DNA from: Oscillospiraceae bacterium
GTDB lineage: Bacteria > Bacillota > Clostridia > Oscillospirales > Ruminococcaceae
Direction of reading: 5' to 3'
NCBI GenBank assembly: GCA_021769725.1
Contig: JAETSI010000013.1
Span: 1-64,000 of the forward strand
Length of the DNA: 64,000 bases
Shown here: in pieces, positions 1 to 8,551 of the stretch
Layout: each line of letters opens with the position of its first letter
Position numbering within the stretch: position 1 is the stretch's first letter
Program-made: the position numbers and the translations under genes
Notes under the pieces: model-generated
What the model was told of the DNA's origin: nothing
The model's database searches: none
The model's input: only the letters and a program-made list of their open reading frames with translations

Positions 1-426
1 ATATATTCATTTCTACAATTTCAATCGCCCTCATTCCGCTAATAACCTTTTGTCTCCTGTTCGATTTGAAGAGACTTTCTAATTTTTCTGTCTACTTTTT
101 TGACTATGGTCCAAATGAATTATATGCCGATTTTTTATGTGGTATAATTTGTTGCTTTTAAACAATCTTGACATAAAATCATGTGCAATTTTCCTAATTA
201 TTTGTGAGCTTAGATATTGACAAATGTGTGGGCAAATGATATAATTAGATTAAGGCAACACAGCATACAGACGGGATTTGTGTCGGTATTATTGGATATT
301 TTGCAACAGAGGCAGGCATACATTGATCTTTTTGCTCATTGTCATATGTTGGGATTTTTCTGAAGTGTTGCAAAATTAAAAAATAATATCATTACTATAG
401 ACGTATAAAACGAGAGGGTTTGTTAT
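1..426. other. Intergenic region upstream of the exopolysaccharide cluster
   Basis: This stretch has no convincing complete gene. It holds a strong + strand promoter (217-245) and an extended -10 (TGG then TATAAT at 143-148). On the - strand an ATG at 32-34 opens a short frame that runs off the left edge (starts MRAIEIVEMN), too short to identify. The leader after the promoter is about 175 nt; its 7-nt arms GCAACAC (255-261) and GTGTTGC (near 365-371) could pair. Confidence 0.5.
217..245 (+). promoter_or_regulatory. Promoter of the exopolysaccharide operon
   Basis: Consensus -35 TTGACA (217-222) and -10 TATAAT (240-245) are separated by 17 bp, a perfect vegetative sigma-A promoter. The predicted start near 252 leaves a leader of about 175 nt before the UDP-glucose dehydrogenase. 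The sequence around the -10 (TGATATAATTAG, one free base, TTAAG) recurs at the promoter near 13.7 kb. Confidence 0.85.
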
Positions 427-1677
427 ATGGAAAAAAATATAAAAATTGCTGTTGCTGGTACAGGTTATGTCGGACTTAGTCTGGCAGTGCTTCTTTCCCA
501 GAATAATAAGGTTTATGCGATAGATATAATTCCTGAAAAGGTGGAGCTTATTAATAACAGAAAATCACCTATTCAGGACAATTATATAGAAAAATATCTT
601 GCTGAAAAGGAGCTTGACCTCACTGCGACCATTGATGCTGAGTTGGCATATAAAGATGCAGATTTTGTGGTCATAGCTACTCCTACAAATTATGACAGCC
701 AAAAGAATTTTTTTGATACAAGTGCTGTTGAAGCTGTGATCGAGCTGGTTATGAAATATAATCCTGATGCCGTAATGATAATAAAATCAACTATTCCTGT
801 AGGATATACACAGTATATCAGAGAAAAAACAGGCTCAAAGAATATCATTTTCAGCCCTGAGTTTTTACGTGAAAGTAAAGCTCTTTATGATAATCTTTAT
901 CCGAGCCGTATCATTGTTGGTACTGATATGGAGAATGAAAAGCTTGTTGATGATGCTCATACATTTGCACAGCTTCTTCAGGAGGGAGCAATAAAAGAAG
1001 ATATAGATACCTTATTTATGGGATTCACCGAGGCTGAAGCTGTTAAGCTCTTTGCAAATACCTATCTTGCCCTTCGCGTAAGCTATTTTAATGAGCTTGA
1101 TACTTATGCTGAAATGAAAGGTCTGGATACAAAGCAGATTATTGAAGGTGTATGTTTAGACCCGAGAATAGGCACTCACTACAATAACCCGAGCTTTGGC
1201 TATGGCGGATACTGTCTGCCAAAGGATACTAAGCAGCTTCTTGCTAATTATAAGGATGTTCCGCAGAACATGATGTCTGCTATTGTTGAATCGAATAAAA
1301 CTCGTAAGGACTTTATCGCAGACAGGGTGCTTCAGCTCGCAGGCTACTATGCTTATGACGACAATACTGCATATGATAAATCAAAAGAAAAAAATGTAAC
1401 AATAGGTGTGTACAGACTTACAATGAAGTCCAACAGTGATAATTTCCGCCAGAGCTCTATTCAAGGAGTTATGAAAAGAGTTAAAGCAAAGGGGGCACAG
1501 GTAATTATTTACGAGCCAACTCTTAACGATGGCAATACGTTCTTTGGAAGTCTTGTTATAAATGATCTGGACAAGTTTAAGGCTATGTCTGATTCGATAA
1601 TCGCTAACAGATATGATGCTTGTCTTGATGATGTTCAGGATAAGGTTTATACAAGAGATATATTCAGAAGAGATTAA
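427..1677 (+). CDS. ugd: UDP-glucose 6-dehydrogenase family protein
   Basis: This cytoplasmic enzyme of 416 residues oxidises a nucleotide sugar, probably UDP-glucose to UDP-glucuronate, to supply an acidic sugar for the polysaccharide. The N-terminus has the Rossmann motif GTGYVG (residues 11-16). The catalytic cysteine lies in [13 protein letters not shown] near residues 259-271, followed by the UDP-binding C-terminal domain; the length is typical of the family. ATG 427 follows a GAGAGGG ribosome site. It is the first gene of the cluster, directly behind a strong promoter. A UDP-ManNAc dehydrogenase is the main alternative, but the sequence style matches the short Gram-positive UGDH group. 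Confidence 0.88.
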   Translation: MEKNIKIAVAGTGYVGLSLAVLLSQNNKVYAIDIIPEKVELINNRKSPIQDNYIEKYLAEKELDLTATIDAELAYKDADFVVIATPTNYDSQKNFFDTSAVEAVIELVMKYNPDAVMIIKSTIPVGYTQYIREKTGSKNIIFSPEFLRESKALYDNLYPSRIIVGTDMENEKLVDDAHTFAQLLQEGAIKEDIDTLFMGFTEAEAVKLFANTYLALRVSYFNELDTYAEMKGLDTKQIIEGVCLDPRIGTHYNNPSFGYGGYCLPKDTKQLLANYKDVPQNMMSAIVESNKTRKDFIADRVLQLAGYYAYDDNTAYDKSKEKNVTIGVYRLTMKSNSDNFRQSSIQGVMKRVKAKGAQVIIYEPTLNDGNTFFGSLVINDLDKFKAMSDSIIANRYDACLDDVQDKVYTRDIFRRD

Positions 1678-1693
1678 CGGAGGAGCTGGATTA

Positions 1694-2143
1694 ATGAAAG
1701 TATGTTTAGTAGGTTCAAGTGGCGGTCATTTAACGCATCTCTATATGTTAAAGCCCTTTTGGCAGGATAAAGAGCGTTTTTGGGTGACTTTTGACAAGCA
1801 AGATGCTCAGAGCCTCCTTAAGGATGAGAAAATGTACTCTTGTTACTATCCGACAAACAGAAATATCAAGAACCTTATAAAAAATACTTTTCTTGCATGG
1901 AAGATTTTAAGGAAGGAAAAGCCAGATCTGATTATATCATCTGGTGCAGCTGTAGCTGTTCCCTTTTTTTATTTGGGAAAACTTTTTGGTGCTAAGCTTA
2001 TATACATTGAAGTTTTTGACAGGATCGACAAGTCTACAATGACTGGAAAAATGGTATATCCTATTGTTGATAAATTTATTGTTCAATGGAATGAACAACT
2101 TAAGGTCTATCCAAAGGCTGTTAATTTCGGAAGTATTTTTTAA
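1694..2143 (+). CDS. PssD/Alg14-like glycosyltransferase subunit
   Basis: This is the membrane-anchoring, acceptor-binding half of a split glycosyltransferase (Alg14/PssD/Cps14F type). The N-terminus MKVCLVGSSGGHLTHLYML is the family's glycine-rich start, and a hydrophobic strand follows near residues 75-100. The frame is open further upstream, but ATG 1694 is chosen because GGAGGAG at 1679-1685 precedes it at good spacing and the family starts here. It is 149 residues, the usual length. The next gene encodes the partner half, so the two should form one enzyme adding the second sugar to the lipid-linked primer. Confidence 0.85.
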   Translation: MKVCLVGSSGGHLTHLYMLKPFWQDKERFWVTFDKQDAQSLLKDEKMYSCYYPTNRNIKNLIKNTFLAWKILRKEKPDLIISSGAAVAVPFFYLGKLFGAKLIYIEVFDRIDKSTMTGKMVYPIVDKFIVQWNEQLKVYPKAVNFGSIF

Positions 2144-2158
2144 TAGGCGGTCTATAAT

Positions 2159-2665
2159 ATGATTTTTGTAACAGTTGGAACTCACGAACAGGCGTTTAAC
2201 AGACTTGTTGAGAAAATAGATGAATTAAAGGGAAAAGGTATCATTCAGGAAGAGGTCGTTATTCAGACAGGGTATTGTACCTATGCGCCCAAAAACTGCA
2301 AATGGAGCAAGCTTATTCCCTATGATGAAATGATAAAAAATGTTGAGGATGCAAGGATCGTTATTACTCATGGCGGACCTGCAAGCTTTATTATGCCTTT
2401 ACAGGTAGGTAAAGTGCCGATCGTCGTGCCGAGACAATTTAAATTTAATGAACACGTTAATGACCATCAAGTCGATTTTTCTAAGGCGGTAGCACAACGT
2501 CAGGGCAATATTATTGTTGTTGAAGATATCAATGAATTAGAAAGGACAATTCTGAATTATGAGGATATTATTAAGTCGATGCCTTCCGAGGTGAAGAGCA
2601 ATAATGCTGAATTCAACAAAAAGCTTCAAGGTGTTGTTGATAATATGTTCGGAGGGAAAAGATGA
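2159..2665 (+). CDS. PssE/Alg13-like glycosyltransferase subunit
   Basis: This is the catalytic, nucleotide-sugar-binding half of the split glycosyltransferase (168 residues, GT28 C-terminal-like). It starts MIFVTVGTHEQAFNRL, the hallmark of the family, and carries the donor-site region ITHGGPASFIMPL (about residues 69-81) and a basic stretch RQFKFNEHVNDHQ (about 91-103). It lies 15 bp after its Alg14-like partner and overlaps the next gene by 4 bp, so tight co-translation is likely. By analogy with pneumococcal Cps14F/G the pair may add galactose or a similar sugar; the actual sugar cannot be read from the sequence. Confidence 0.87.
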   Translation: MIFVTVGTHEQAFNRLVEKIDELKGKGIIQEEVVIQTGYCTYAPKNCKWSKLIPYDEMIKNVEDARIVITHGGPASFIMPLQVGKVPIVVPRQFKFNEHVNDHQVDFSKAVAQRQGNIIVVEDINELERTILNYEDIIKSMPSEVKSNNAEFNKKLQGVVDNMFGGKR

Positions 2666-3774
2666 AAAAGGTCGGAATTCTTTCAATGCAAAGAATCTTC
2701 AATTATGGTTCGTTTTTGCAAGCCTATGGATTGATGCAGATCTGTAAGGAACTCGGTGGAAAGGTTGAATTTGTCGACTATCATCCCGGGAAATGTCTTA
2801 TTGAATCTAATCAGAAAAATGGTATTTTGAGAAAAATATCCAAAGTAACTGAGACATTTAAGTATAATGCTCCACTTAAAGAAAAAATCAAGTTCATAAA
2901 GTACAAGAAGAATTTTGCCGCAAATTATTATCCTTATCTTGGAATAAATGAGCATATGAATTATGCACCTGAGCTCGATCTTATGATAATAGGAAGCGAT
3001 GAGGTGTTTAATTGTGTTCAGGATAATACTAATGTCGGTTTTTCTCCCGAGCTTTTCGGTAAGAACAACAAAGCTAAAAGAGTGATTACATATGCCGTCT
3101 CATTCGGGAATACTACTATAGAAAAACTTGAAAAATACAATGTCAGAAACGAAATATCAGAATATCTTTCAGCTCTTGACGATATATCGGTAAGAGATAC
3201 GAACAGCGGAAAAATAGTCAGAGAGCTGATATCTGCCGAACCTGAATATAATCTTGACCCTGTTCTGATGTATGATTATATCGGTAAGTGCAGGAAAATC
3301 CCGAAATCCGTCAATGACAGGAATTATCTGTTGCTATACGGTTATTCGGGAAGATTCACTGACAGGGAGTGCAGATTCATAAAAGCATATGCGAAGAAAA
3401 AAGGTCTGAAAATTTATTGTATCGGAGGAGTTCAGAACGCCTGCGATAAATTTATCGACTGTGACCCGTTTACTGTAATTGCGTATTTTAAAAATGCCGA
3501 CTGTGTTATAACAGATACTTTTCACGGAACTATCATGTCTGTAATAACACAGCAGAGATTTGTTTCGTTTGTCAGAAAAACGGGTTACGGAAATTCCGAA
3601 AAACTGACTGACCTGCTTGAAAGACTCGGACAAAGCAGACAGATAGTCAATGATGTATCTGAAATCAGGAAAAAGTTATCATATGATATAGATTATAGCA
3701 AGACAAACGATATAATAAAAAAAGAACGTGTTAAGACATATGATTATCTGAAAAGTCAGCTGAATAAGCTGTAA
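2662..3774 (+). CDS. Polysaccharide pyruvyl transferase family protein
   Basis: This 370-residue protein belongs to the WcaK/CsaB family, which transfers pyruvate from phosphoenolpyruvate to sugars to make acidic ketals. The start MKKVGILSMQRIFNYGSFLQAYGL is diagnostic, and the family features IIGSDEVFN (about 109-117) and DTFHGTIMS (about 287-295) are present. It overlaps the preceding gene by 4 bp. The following gene is the FrhB-like protein that very often accompanies this family in polysaccharide clusters. Some members act as glycosyltransferase-like enzymes, so pyruvylation is probable, not proven. Confidence 0.85.
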   Translation: MKKVGILSMQRIFNYGSFLQAYGLMQICKELGGKVEFVDYHPGKCLIESNQKNGILRKISKVTETFKYNAPLKEKIKFIKYKKNFAANYYPYLGINEHMNYAPELDLMIIGSDEVFNCVQDNTNVGFSPELFGKNNKAKRVITYAVSFGNTTIEKLEKYNVRNEISEYLSALDDISVRDTNSGKIVRELISAEPEYNLDPVLMYDYIGKCRKIPKSVNDRNYLLLYGYSGRFTDRECRFIKAYAKKKGLKIYCIGGVQNACDKFIDCDPFTVIAYFKNADCVITDTFHGTIMSVITQQRFVSFVRKTGYGNSEKLTDLLERLGQSRQIVNDVSEIRKKLSYDIDYSKTNDIIKKERVKTYDYLKSQLNKL

Positions 3775-3785
3775 TAGGTGTTGTT

Positions 3786-4985
3786 ATGAATAAAGAAATT
3801 CCTGTATTATACGGAAAAGATGATAATTGCTGTGCCTGTGGAGCGTGTGTCAATATCTGTCCTAAAAATGCCATAAGCATGAAAAAAGACAGATACGGAT
3901 TTTTGTTTCCTGCTATAAACAGCGATTTATGTATAAACTGTAAACTATGCAAAAAAGTCTGTGCATATCAGAATGTTAATGAAACAAATACACCGCTTAA
4001 AACATGGGTAGCGGTTTCAAAAAATAAAGAAAAACTGAAAAAGTCAGCTTCGGGCGGAGTTTTTTATACTCTGGCAGATGCAGTCATAAAGGAAAAAGGC
4101 TGTGCCGCAGGAGCTGCTTTTGATGATAAATTTGAACTTTCCCACATAATTGCATATGATGAAAAGACTCTTGAAAAATTACAGGGGTCAAAATACACTC
4201 AGAGCAGTACCGGACTTGTTTTCAGGGAAATACGAAAAAAACTCAATGATGATAAAACAGTTCTTTTTTCGGGCTGTCCATGTCAGGTTGCAGGATTAAA
4301 AGCGTATCTCGGAAAAGATTACAGCAACCTTATTACTGTAGATTTGATTTGTCATGGTGTTCCGTCAAATAAAGCTTTCAGAGATTATCTGAAATTCTTT
4401 GAAAAGAAGAAAAATATTAAAGTAAAAAAATTTTCTTTCCGAGATAAGAGCATCGGCTGGGGAAAAAACGGAAGTATTATTTCTGAAGATAACTATAAAT
4501 TTAAACTTTATGAAACAGCAGAGTCTTATTTATATTATTTTGCAAACAGTTTGATTTTAAGAAAAAATTGCTATTCCTGTAAATATGCAGATTCTCACAG
4601 AACAGGCGATATTACTATCGGCGACTTCTGGGGACTGGAAAAAGAATACCCTGAATTGCTTGGGAAAAATAAAATTGATGAATCAAAGGGAGTTTCAGTA
4701 ATAATTGCAAATACTGATAAAGGTATTGATTTTATAAAAAAGAACAGAAATCTTTTTGATTTGTACAAGTCCTCATTTGAAAAGGCTGCAAAAGGTAATA
4801 CACAGCTTAACCGTCCAAGTAGATATGACACAAAAAGAGAAACTATTCTTGAATTGTATGCGGACAAAGGCTGGAAAGCTGTTGATGAAAGGTTTAATAA
4901 AAATATTGGTATCAGAAAATATGCGGGTGTTTTAAAATCAATGATTCCTGCCAGAGTCAAGAGGACTATAAAAAGATTTAAATAG
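3786..4985 (+). CDS. FrhB-like iron-sulfur protein (coenzyme F420 hydrogenase/dehydrogenase beta family)
   Basis: This 399-residue protein starts with a ferredoxin-like region: two four-cysteine clusters, CCACGACVNICP (about residues 14-25) and CINCKLCKKVC (about 46-56), likely binding two 4Fe-4S centres. The rest matches the FrhB N- and C-terminal domains, with LFSGCPCQVAGLKAYL and a GDFWG motif. Bacteria of this group lack F420, and polysaccharide-cluster members are thought to carry out a flavin-linked redox step on a sugar or its pyruvyl group. It sits 11 bp after the pyruvyl transferase gene, its usual partner. The substrate is unknown. Confidence 0.82.
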   Translation: MNKEIPVLYGKDDNCCACGACVNICPKNAISMKKDRYGFLFPAINSDLCINCKLCKKVCAYQNVNETNTPLKTWVAVSKNKEKLKKSASGGVFYTLADAVIKEKGCAAGAAFDDKFELSHIIAYDEKTLEKLQGSKYTQSSTGLVFREIRKKLNDDKTVLFSGCPCQVAGLKAYLGKDYSNLITVDLICHGVPSNKAFRDYLKFFEKKKNIKVKKFSFRDKSIGWGKNGSIISEDNYKFKLYETAESYLYYFANSLILRKNCYSCKYADSHRTGDITIGDFWGLEKEYPELLGKNKIDESKGVSVIIANTDKGIDFIKKNRNLFDLYKSSFEKAAKGNTQLNRPSRYDTKRETILELYADKGWKAVDERFNKNIGIRKYAGVLKSMIPARVKRTIKRFK

Positions 4986-5003
4986 TAATAAATGGAGGGC
5001 AAT

Positions 5004-5912
5004 ATGTCTCTTTCGAGTTTAATAAAAACAACTGAATCGGATTTGTATGAATTGTCGGAAAATGATTTGAAGAAGCTTCGCTGTGTATATACCGGCATTC
5101 TTAAAGATATAAGCAGAGTGTGCAGAAAGTATTCGATAAACTGGACACTGTCAGGCGGAAGTATGCTCGGAGCAGTCAGACACGGCGGTTTTATTCCATG
5201 GGATGATGATATTGATATATTCATGACAAGGGCTGATTTTGAAAAGTTCAGAAAAGTCTTTAAAAAACATATGTCGGGAAAATATAACCTTCTTATGCCC
5301 GGAGACGGGAAAAATATATCAGTGTTTCCGAGAATAGAACTGAAGGGAACACTTGTACAGTCTGTTCAGTCTGTAGACGGCTCACGTTCGGGGCTTATGC
5401 TTGATATTTTTATTCTTGAAAATACCTATGATAATAAAATACTGAGAACCATTCACGGTATGGAAAGTACTGTTCTATTGTTCATTGATTCCGTTTGCAG
5501 GACGTATGCTTGTAAAAATAATCTGATGAAATATGGCGGATATAATAAGAAACTGTGCAGTGCGGTAAAGAAAAGAGCCTTTTTCGGCAGAATTTTTTCA
5601 GTTGTAAAGTTTGAAAAATGGCTGAAACTTACAGATAAAGTCTTTTCAAAGGTAAAATCAGATTCGACAAAATATGTGGTAGCGCCGGGTGGTGCAAAAC
5701 ACTTTTTCGGAGAGGTGTTTGAACGTGATAAGATGACGGAAATATGTGAAGTTAAGTTTGAGGACACAACTGCCTGTATACCGACAAATTATGATTATTA
5801 CCTCAGAAAAAGATACGGTGCTGACTATATGACACCACCGTCAAAAAAGTCTCAGGAAAAGCATATTTTCATTAAGTTCAATCTTAATTATAATAAAAAT
5901 CTGGAGGATTAG
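5004..5912 (+). CDS. LicD family phosphotransferase
   Basis: LicD proteins transfer a phospho-alcohol (phosphocholine, or ribitol/glycerol phosphate in relatives such as fukutin) from a CDP donor to a glycan. The motif GGSMLGAVRHGGFIPWDDDI, with the metal-binding aspartates, lies near residues 48-67. The frame has an earlier ATG at 4992, but GGAGGG (4994-4999) sits inside it and points to ATG 5004, giving 302 residues. The next gene is an IspD-like cytidylyltransferase that could make its CDP donor, which suggests decoration with a phosphorylated polyol. The acceptor and donor remain inferred. Confidence 0.85.
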   Translation: MSLSSLIKTTESDLYELSENDLKKLRCVYTGILKDISRVCRKYSINWTLSGGSMLGAVRHGGFIPWDDDIDIFMTRADFEKFRKVFKKHMSGKYNLLMPGDGKNISVFPRIELKGTLVQSVQSVDGSRSGLMLDIFILENTYDNKILRTIHGMESTVLLFIDSVCRTYACKNNLMKYGGYNKKLCSAVKKRAFFGRIFSVVKFEKWLKLTDKVFSKVKSDSTKYVVAPGGAKHFFGEVFERDKMTEICEVKFEDTTACIPTNYDYYLRKRYGADYMTPPSKKSQEKHIFIKFNLNYNKNLED

Positions 5913-5913
5913 T

Positions 5914-6627
5914 ATGAACATAGCACTTTTAACAGCCGCAGGAAGTGGCACAAGAATGCATCAGGATATCCCGAAACAGTTTATTCATGTAGATAACAAG
6001 CCCGTAATAATTCACACAATGGAGGCTTTTCAGAATCACCCGAGCGTAGATGCAATTATAGTTGTGACTATAGAAAGCTGGACAGACGTTCTTTGGGCGT
6101 ATGCAAAGCAGTTCAATATAACAAAGCTTAAATGGGTTGTACCGGGAGGAGAAACAGGGCAGGACTCTATAAAGAACGGTCTTGATATGCTTAAAAAAGA
6201 AGTCGGTGAAGACAATACGACGGTTATGATACATGACGGAAATCGTCCGCTTGTTTCTACGGAGATTATTTCGGACAGTCTTGCTACCTATGCAAAATAC
6301 GGAAGTGCTGTTGCGGTAATTCCATGTACGGAAGTTGTTTTTGAAAGTGAGGATGGTATATCGTCCTGTGTTTCCACTGAAAGAGAAAAGCTTTTCAGAA
6401 CACAAACTCCTCACACTTATAATCTTAAAGATTTACTTGATGCTCACAGGGAGGCTAAAGAAAAAGGTATAGTCAATACTGCCGCATCATGTATGCTTAT
6501 GAAAGAATTGGGAAAAATGACTTATTTCTCAAGAGGTTCTGAAGAAAACCTGAAAATAACAACTACTGACGACCTCAAAATATTCAAGGCACTGCTTCAT
6601 ACTAAAAATGATTCATGGCTGAAGTGA
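5914..6627 (+). CDS. IspD/TarI-like cytidylyltransferase
   Basis: This 237-residue enzyme joins CTP to a phosphorylated polyol. The CTP-binding loop AAGSGTRM (about residues 8-15) and PKQF (about 20-23) are intact, as is the HDGNRPLV region near 103. Family members either make CDP-methylerythritol (IspD) or CDP-ribitol (TarI, mammalian ISPD/CRPPA). Its position, one base after a LicD gene and just before a sugar-nucleotide SDR, argues for a CDP-polyol donor made for the polysaccharide and not isoprenoid synthesis. A housekeeping ispD role cannot be excluded from this window alone. Confidence 0.83.
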   Translation: MNIALLTAAGSGTRMHQDIPKQFIHVDNKPVIIHTMEAFQNHPSVDAIIVVTIESWTDVLWAYAKQFNITKLKWVVPGGETGQDSIKNGLDMLKKEVGEDNTTVMIHDGNRPLVSTEIISDSLATYAKYGSAVAVIPCTEVVFESEDGISSCVSTEREKLFRTQTPHTYNLKDLLDAHREAKEKGIVNTAASCMLMKELGKMTYFSRGSEENLKITTTDDLKIFKALLHTKNDSWLK

Positions 6628-6641
6628 CATTGGAGGTAAGT

Positions 6642-7679
6642 ATGAATTATTGCAGAAAATATTTTGAGGAGTTGGAAACTGCCGCTAAAAGTCTTGACTT
6701 GAGTGAAGTAAATGGAAAGAGTATAGTTATTACAGGCGGCAGTGGACTTATTCTTTCATCACTGGTTGATATTCTCTGCTGGGCAAATATCAATCTTGAT
6801 ACAAATATAAATATATACCTTGCTGCACGTACGGAAAATGAAATTTCCGAACGCTTTGTGGAATATTACGGAAATTCGTGGTTAAGATATGTACACTATG
6901 ACGCTTTAAAGCCGGTTGATTTCGGATTCAGAACTGATTTTATAATACATGGTGCAAGCAATGCTCATCCGGCTGCCTATGCCACCGAACCTGTCGAAAC
7001 TCTTCTTGCAAATATTATTGGTATAAAGGAACTCCTTGATTATGCACATGAATGCAGAGCAAAGAGAGTTCTTTATATATCTTCGAGTGAGGTTTATGGA
7101 AAAAAAGACGATGCAAGACCTTATCTTGAAAATGATTATGGATTTGTTGATATTCTTAACCCGAGAGCCTGCTATCCATCGGGAAAAAGAGCATCGGAAA
7201 CTTTATGCGCTGCTTATACTCAGGAATACGGACTTGATACTGTTATTGTCCGTCCCGGTCATATTTATGGACCTACAGCCACAATTTCAGACAGCCGTGC
7301 AACCGCACAGTTTATGAGGGATGTTTTGGCAGGAAATGACATCGTGATGAAAAGCTCCGGTACTCAGCTTCGTTCTTATTGTTACAGTGCCGATTGTGCT
7401 ACTGCTATTCTTACTGTTATGCTTAATGGCAAGGAATGTGAAGCTTATAATATTTCAAATAGGGATTCTGTTATCAGTATAAGGCAGATAGCAGAAAAAA
7501 TAGCCGAAGTATCGGGCAGAAAGGTGGTTTTTGAAATTCCCTCTGATGCGGAACAGTCCAGCTATAATATGATGGACAATTCAAGTCTTGATGCCCAAAA
7601 GCTTGAAGCGCTCGGTTGGAAAGCTCTCTATAATTGTGAAAACGGGGTTAGACAGATGTACGAGATCATGAAAGGTTAG
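6642..7679 (+). CDS. NAD-dependent epimerase/dehydratase (extended SDR)
   Basis: This 345-residue SDR has a dinucleotide-binding start (IVITGGSGLI, about residues 24-33), the serine region LYISSSEVYG (about 145-154) and the catalytic CYPSGKRASE, a YxxxK motif near 180. It resembles UDP-glucuronate decarboxylase or dTDP-glucose dehydratase relatives. An upstream in-frame ATG at 6615 lies inside the preceding gene; ATG 6642 has GGAGG at ideal spacing (6632-6636) and is preferred. With the IspD-like gene just before it, it may act on a CDP-linked or phosphorylated intermediate, but a UDP-sugar is equally possible. Confidence 0.8.
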   Translation: MNYCRKYFEELETAAKSLDLSEVNGKSIVITGGSGLILSSLVDILCWANINLDTNINIYLAARTENEISERFVEYYGNSWLRYVHYDALKPVDFGFRTDFIIHGASNAHPAAYATEPVETLLANIIGIKELLDYAHECRAKRVLYISSSEVYGKKDDARPYLENDYGFVDILNPRACYPSGKRASETLCAAYTQEYGLDTVIVRPGHIYGPTATISDSRATAQFMRDVLAGNDIVMKSSGTQLRSYCYSADCATAILTVMLNGKECEAYNISNRDSVISIRQIAEKIAEVSGRKVVFEIPSDAEQSSYNMMDNSSLDAQKLEALGWKALYNCENGVRQMYEIMKG

Positions 7680-7693
7680 TTGATGATTATATT

Positions 7694-8551
7694 ATGGTTT
7701 CAGTTATTATTCCAAGCTATAATAGAGAATTAACAATAAAGCGTTCTGTCTTTAGTGTATTGGATCAAACATATAAGGATATTGAAGTTATTGTTGTTGA
7801 TGACTGCTCATCTGACAATACCAGAGAAGTAATTGAAGGTATTGATGATGATAGACTCAGATACTATTGTCTTGAGGAAAATAGCGGTGCCTGCGTTGCA
7901 CGTAATAAAGGAATAGAGCTTGCGAAAGGCGAGTATATTGCTTTTCAGGACAGTGATGATGAATGGCTGCCGAATAAGCTTGAAGTTCAGATGAAAAAAC
8001 TTAAAGCTTCAAAGGCGGATGTTTGCTTCTGTAAAATGAAGCAGCAGTTTTCTGACGGTAGCAGTGAAAGTTTTTTTCCAAAAGGATTGCAAGAAGGCAT
8101 CGTCAGCTATGAGCAGCTGTACGAATTTTCCCGTGTGAGCACTCAGACTATTTTTGCTAAAAGAGAAGTCTGCATGAAGCATAAGTTTGACAGACTTGTG
8201 AAAAAATCTCAGGACTATGATTGGGTCATCCGTGCAGGTGAGGAATACCGTTTTTATTATATCGATTCTGTTCTTGTGAATCAATATTTTCAGAACGATT
8301 CAATAACAAAGGGAGGTAAGGTCAAATCTATTGAATCGTGCAGGTATTTTCTGAAAAAATACAGTGATAAATGTAAAAATAATAAATCATTCCATGCCGC
8401 ACTGATAAATCAGATCGCACATAACAAGCGTATACTGGGAGAAGATCCGAGCTCCGAATATAAAACGCTTTACAAAATGACAAGATCCTGGAAATATCTT
8501 TTATTTTATTTGTTGTTTAAATTCAGAAAGGGAAAGAAACATCATGTTTAG
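7694..8551 (+). CDS. GT2 family glycosyltransferase
   Basis: This 285-residue inverting glycosyltransferase starts MVSVIIPSYNRELTIKRSV, the GT-A nucleotide-binding fold, followed by VVDDCSSDNT (about 35-44) and the metal-binding region AFQDSDDEW (about 81-89). It adds one sugar of the repeat unit on the cytoplasmic side. The ribosome site is weak, and the gene overlaps the start of the next by 8 bp, so translational coupling is likely. It ends in basic residues that may touch the membrane. Confidence 0.86.
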   Translation: MVSVIIPSYNRELTIKRSVFSVLDQTYKDIEVIVVDDCSSDNTREVIEGIDDDRLRYYCLEENSGACVARNKGIELAKGEYIAFQDSDDEWLPNKLEVQMKKLKASKADVCFCKMKQQFSDGSSESFFPKGLQEGIVSYEQLYEFSRVSTQTIFAKREVCMKHKFDRLVKKSQDYDWVIRAGEEYRFYYIDSVLVNQYFQNDSITKGGKVKSIESCRYFLKKYSDKCKNNKSFHAALINQIAHNKRILGEDPSSEYKTLYKMTRSWKYLLFYLLFKFRKGKKHHV

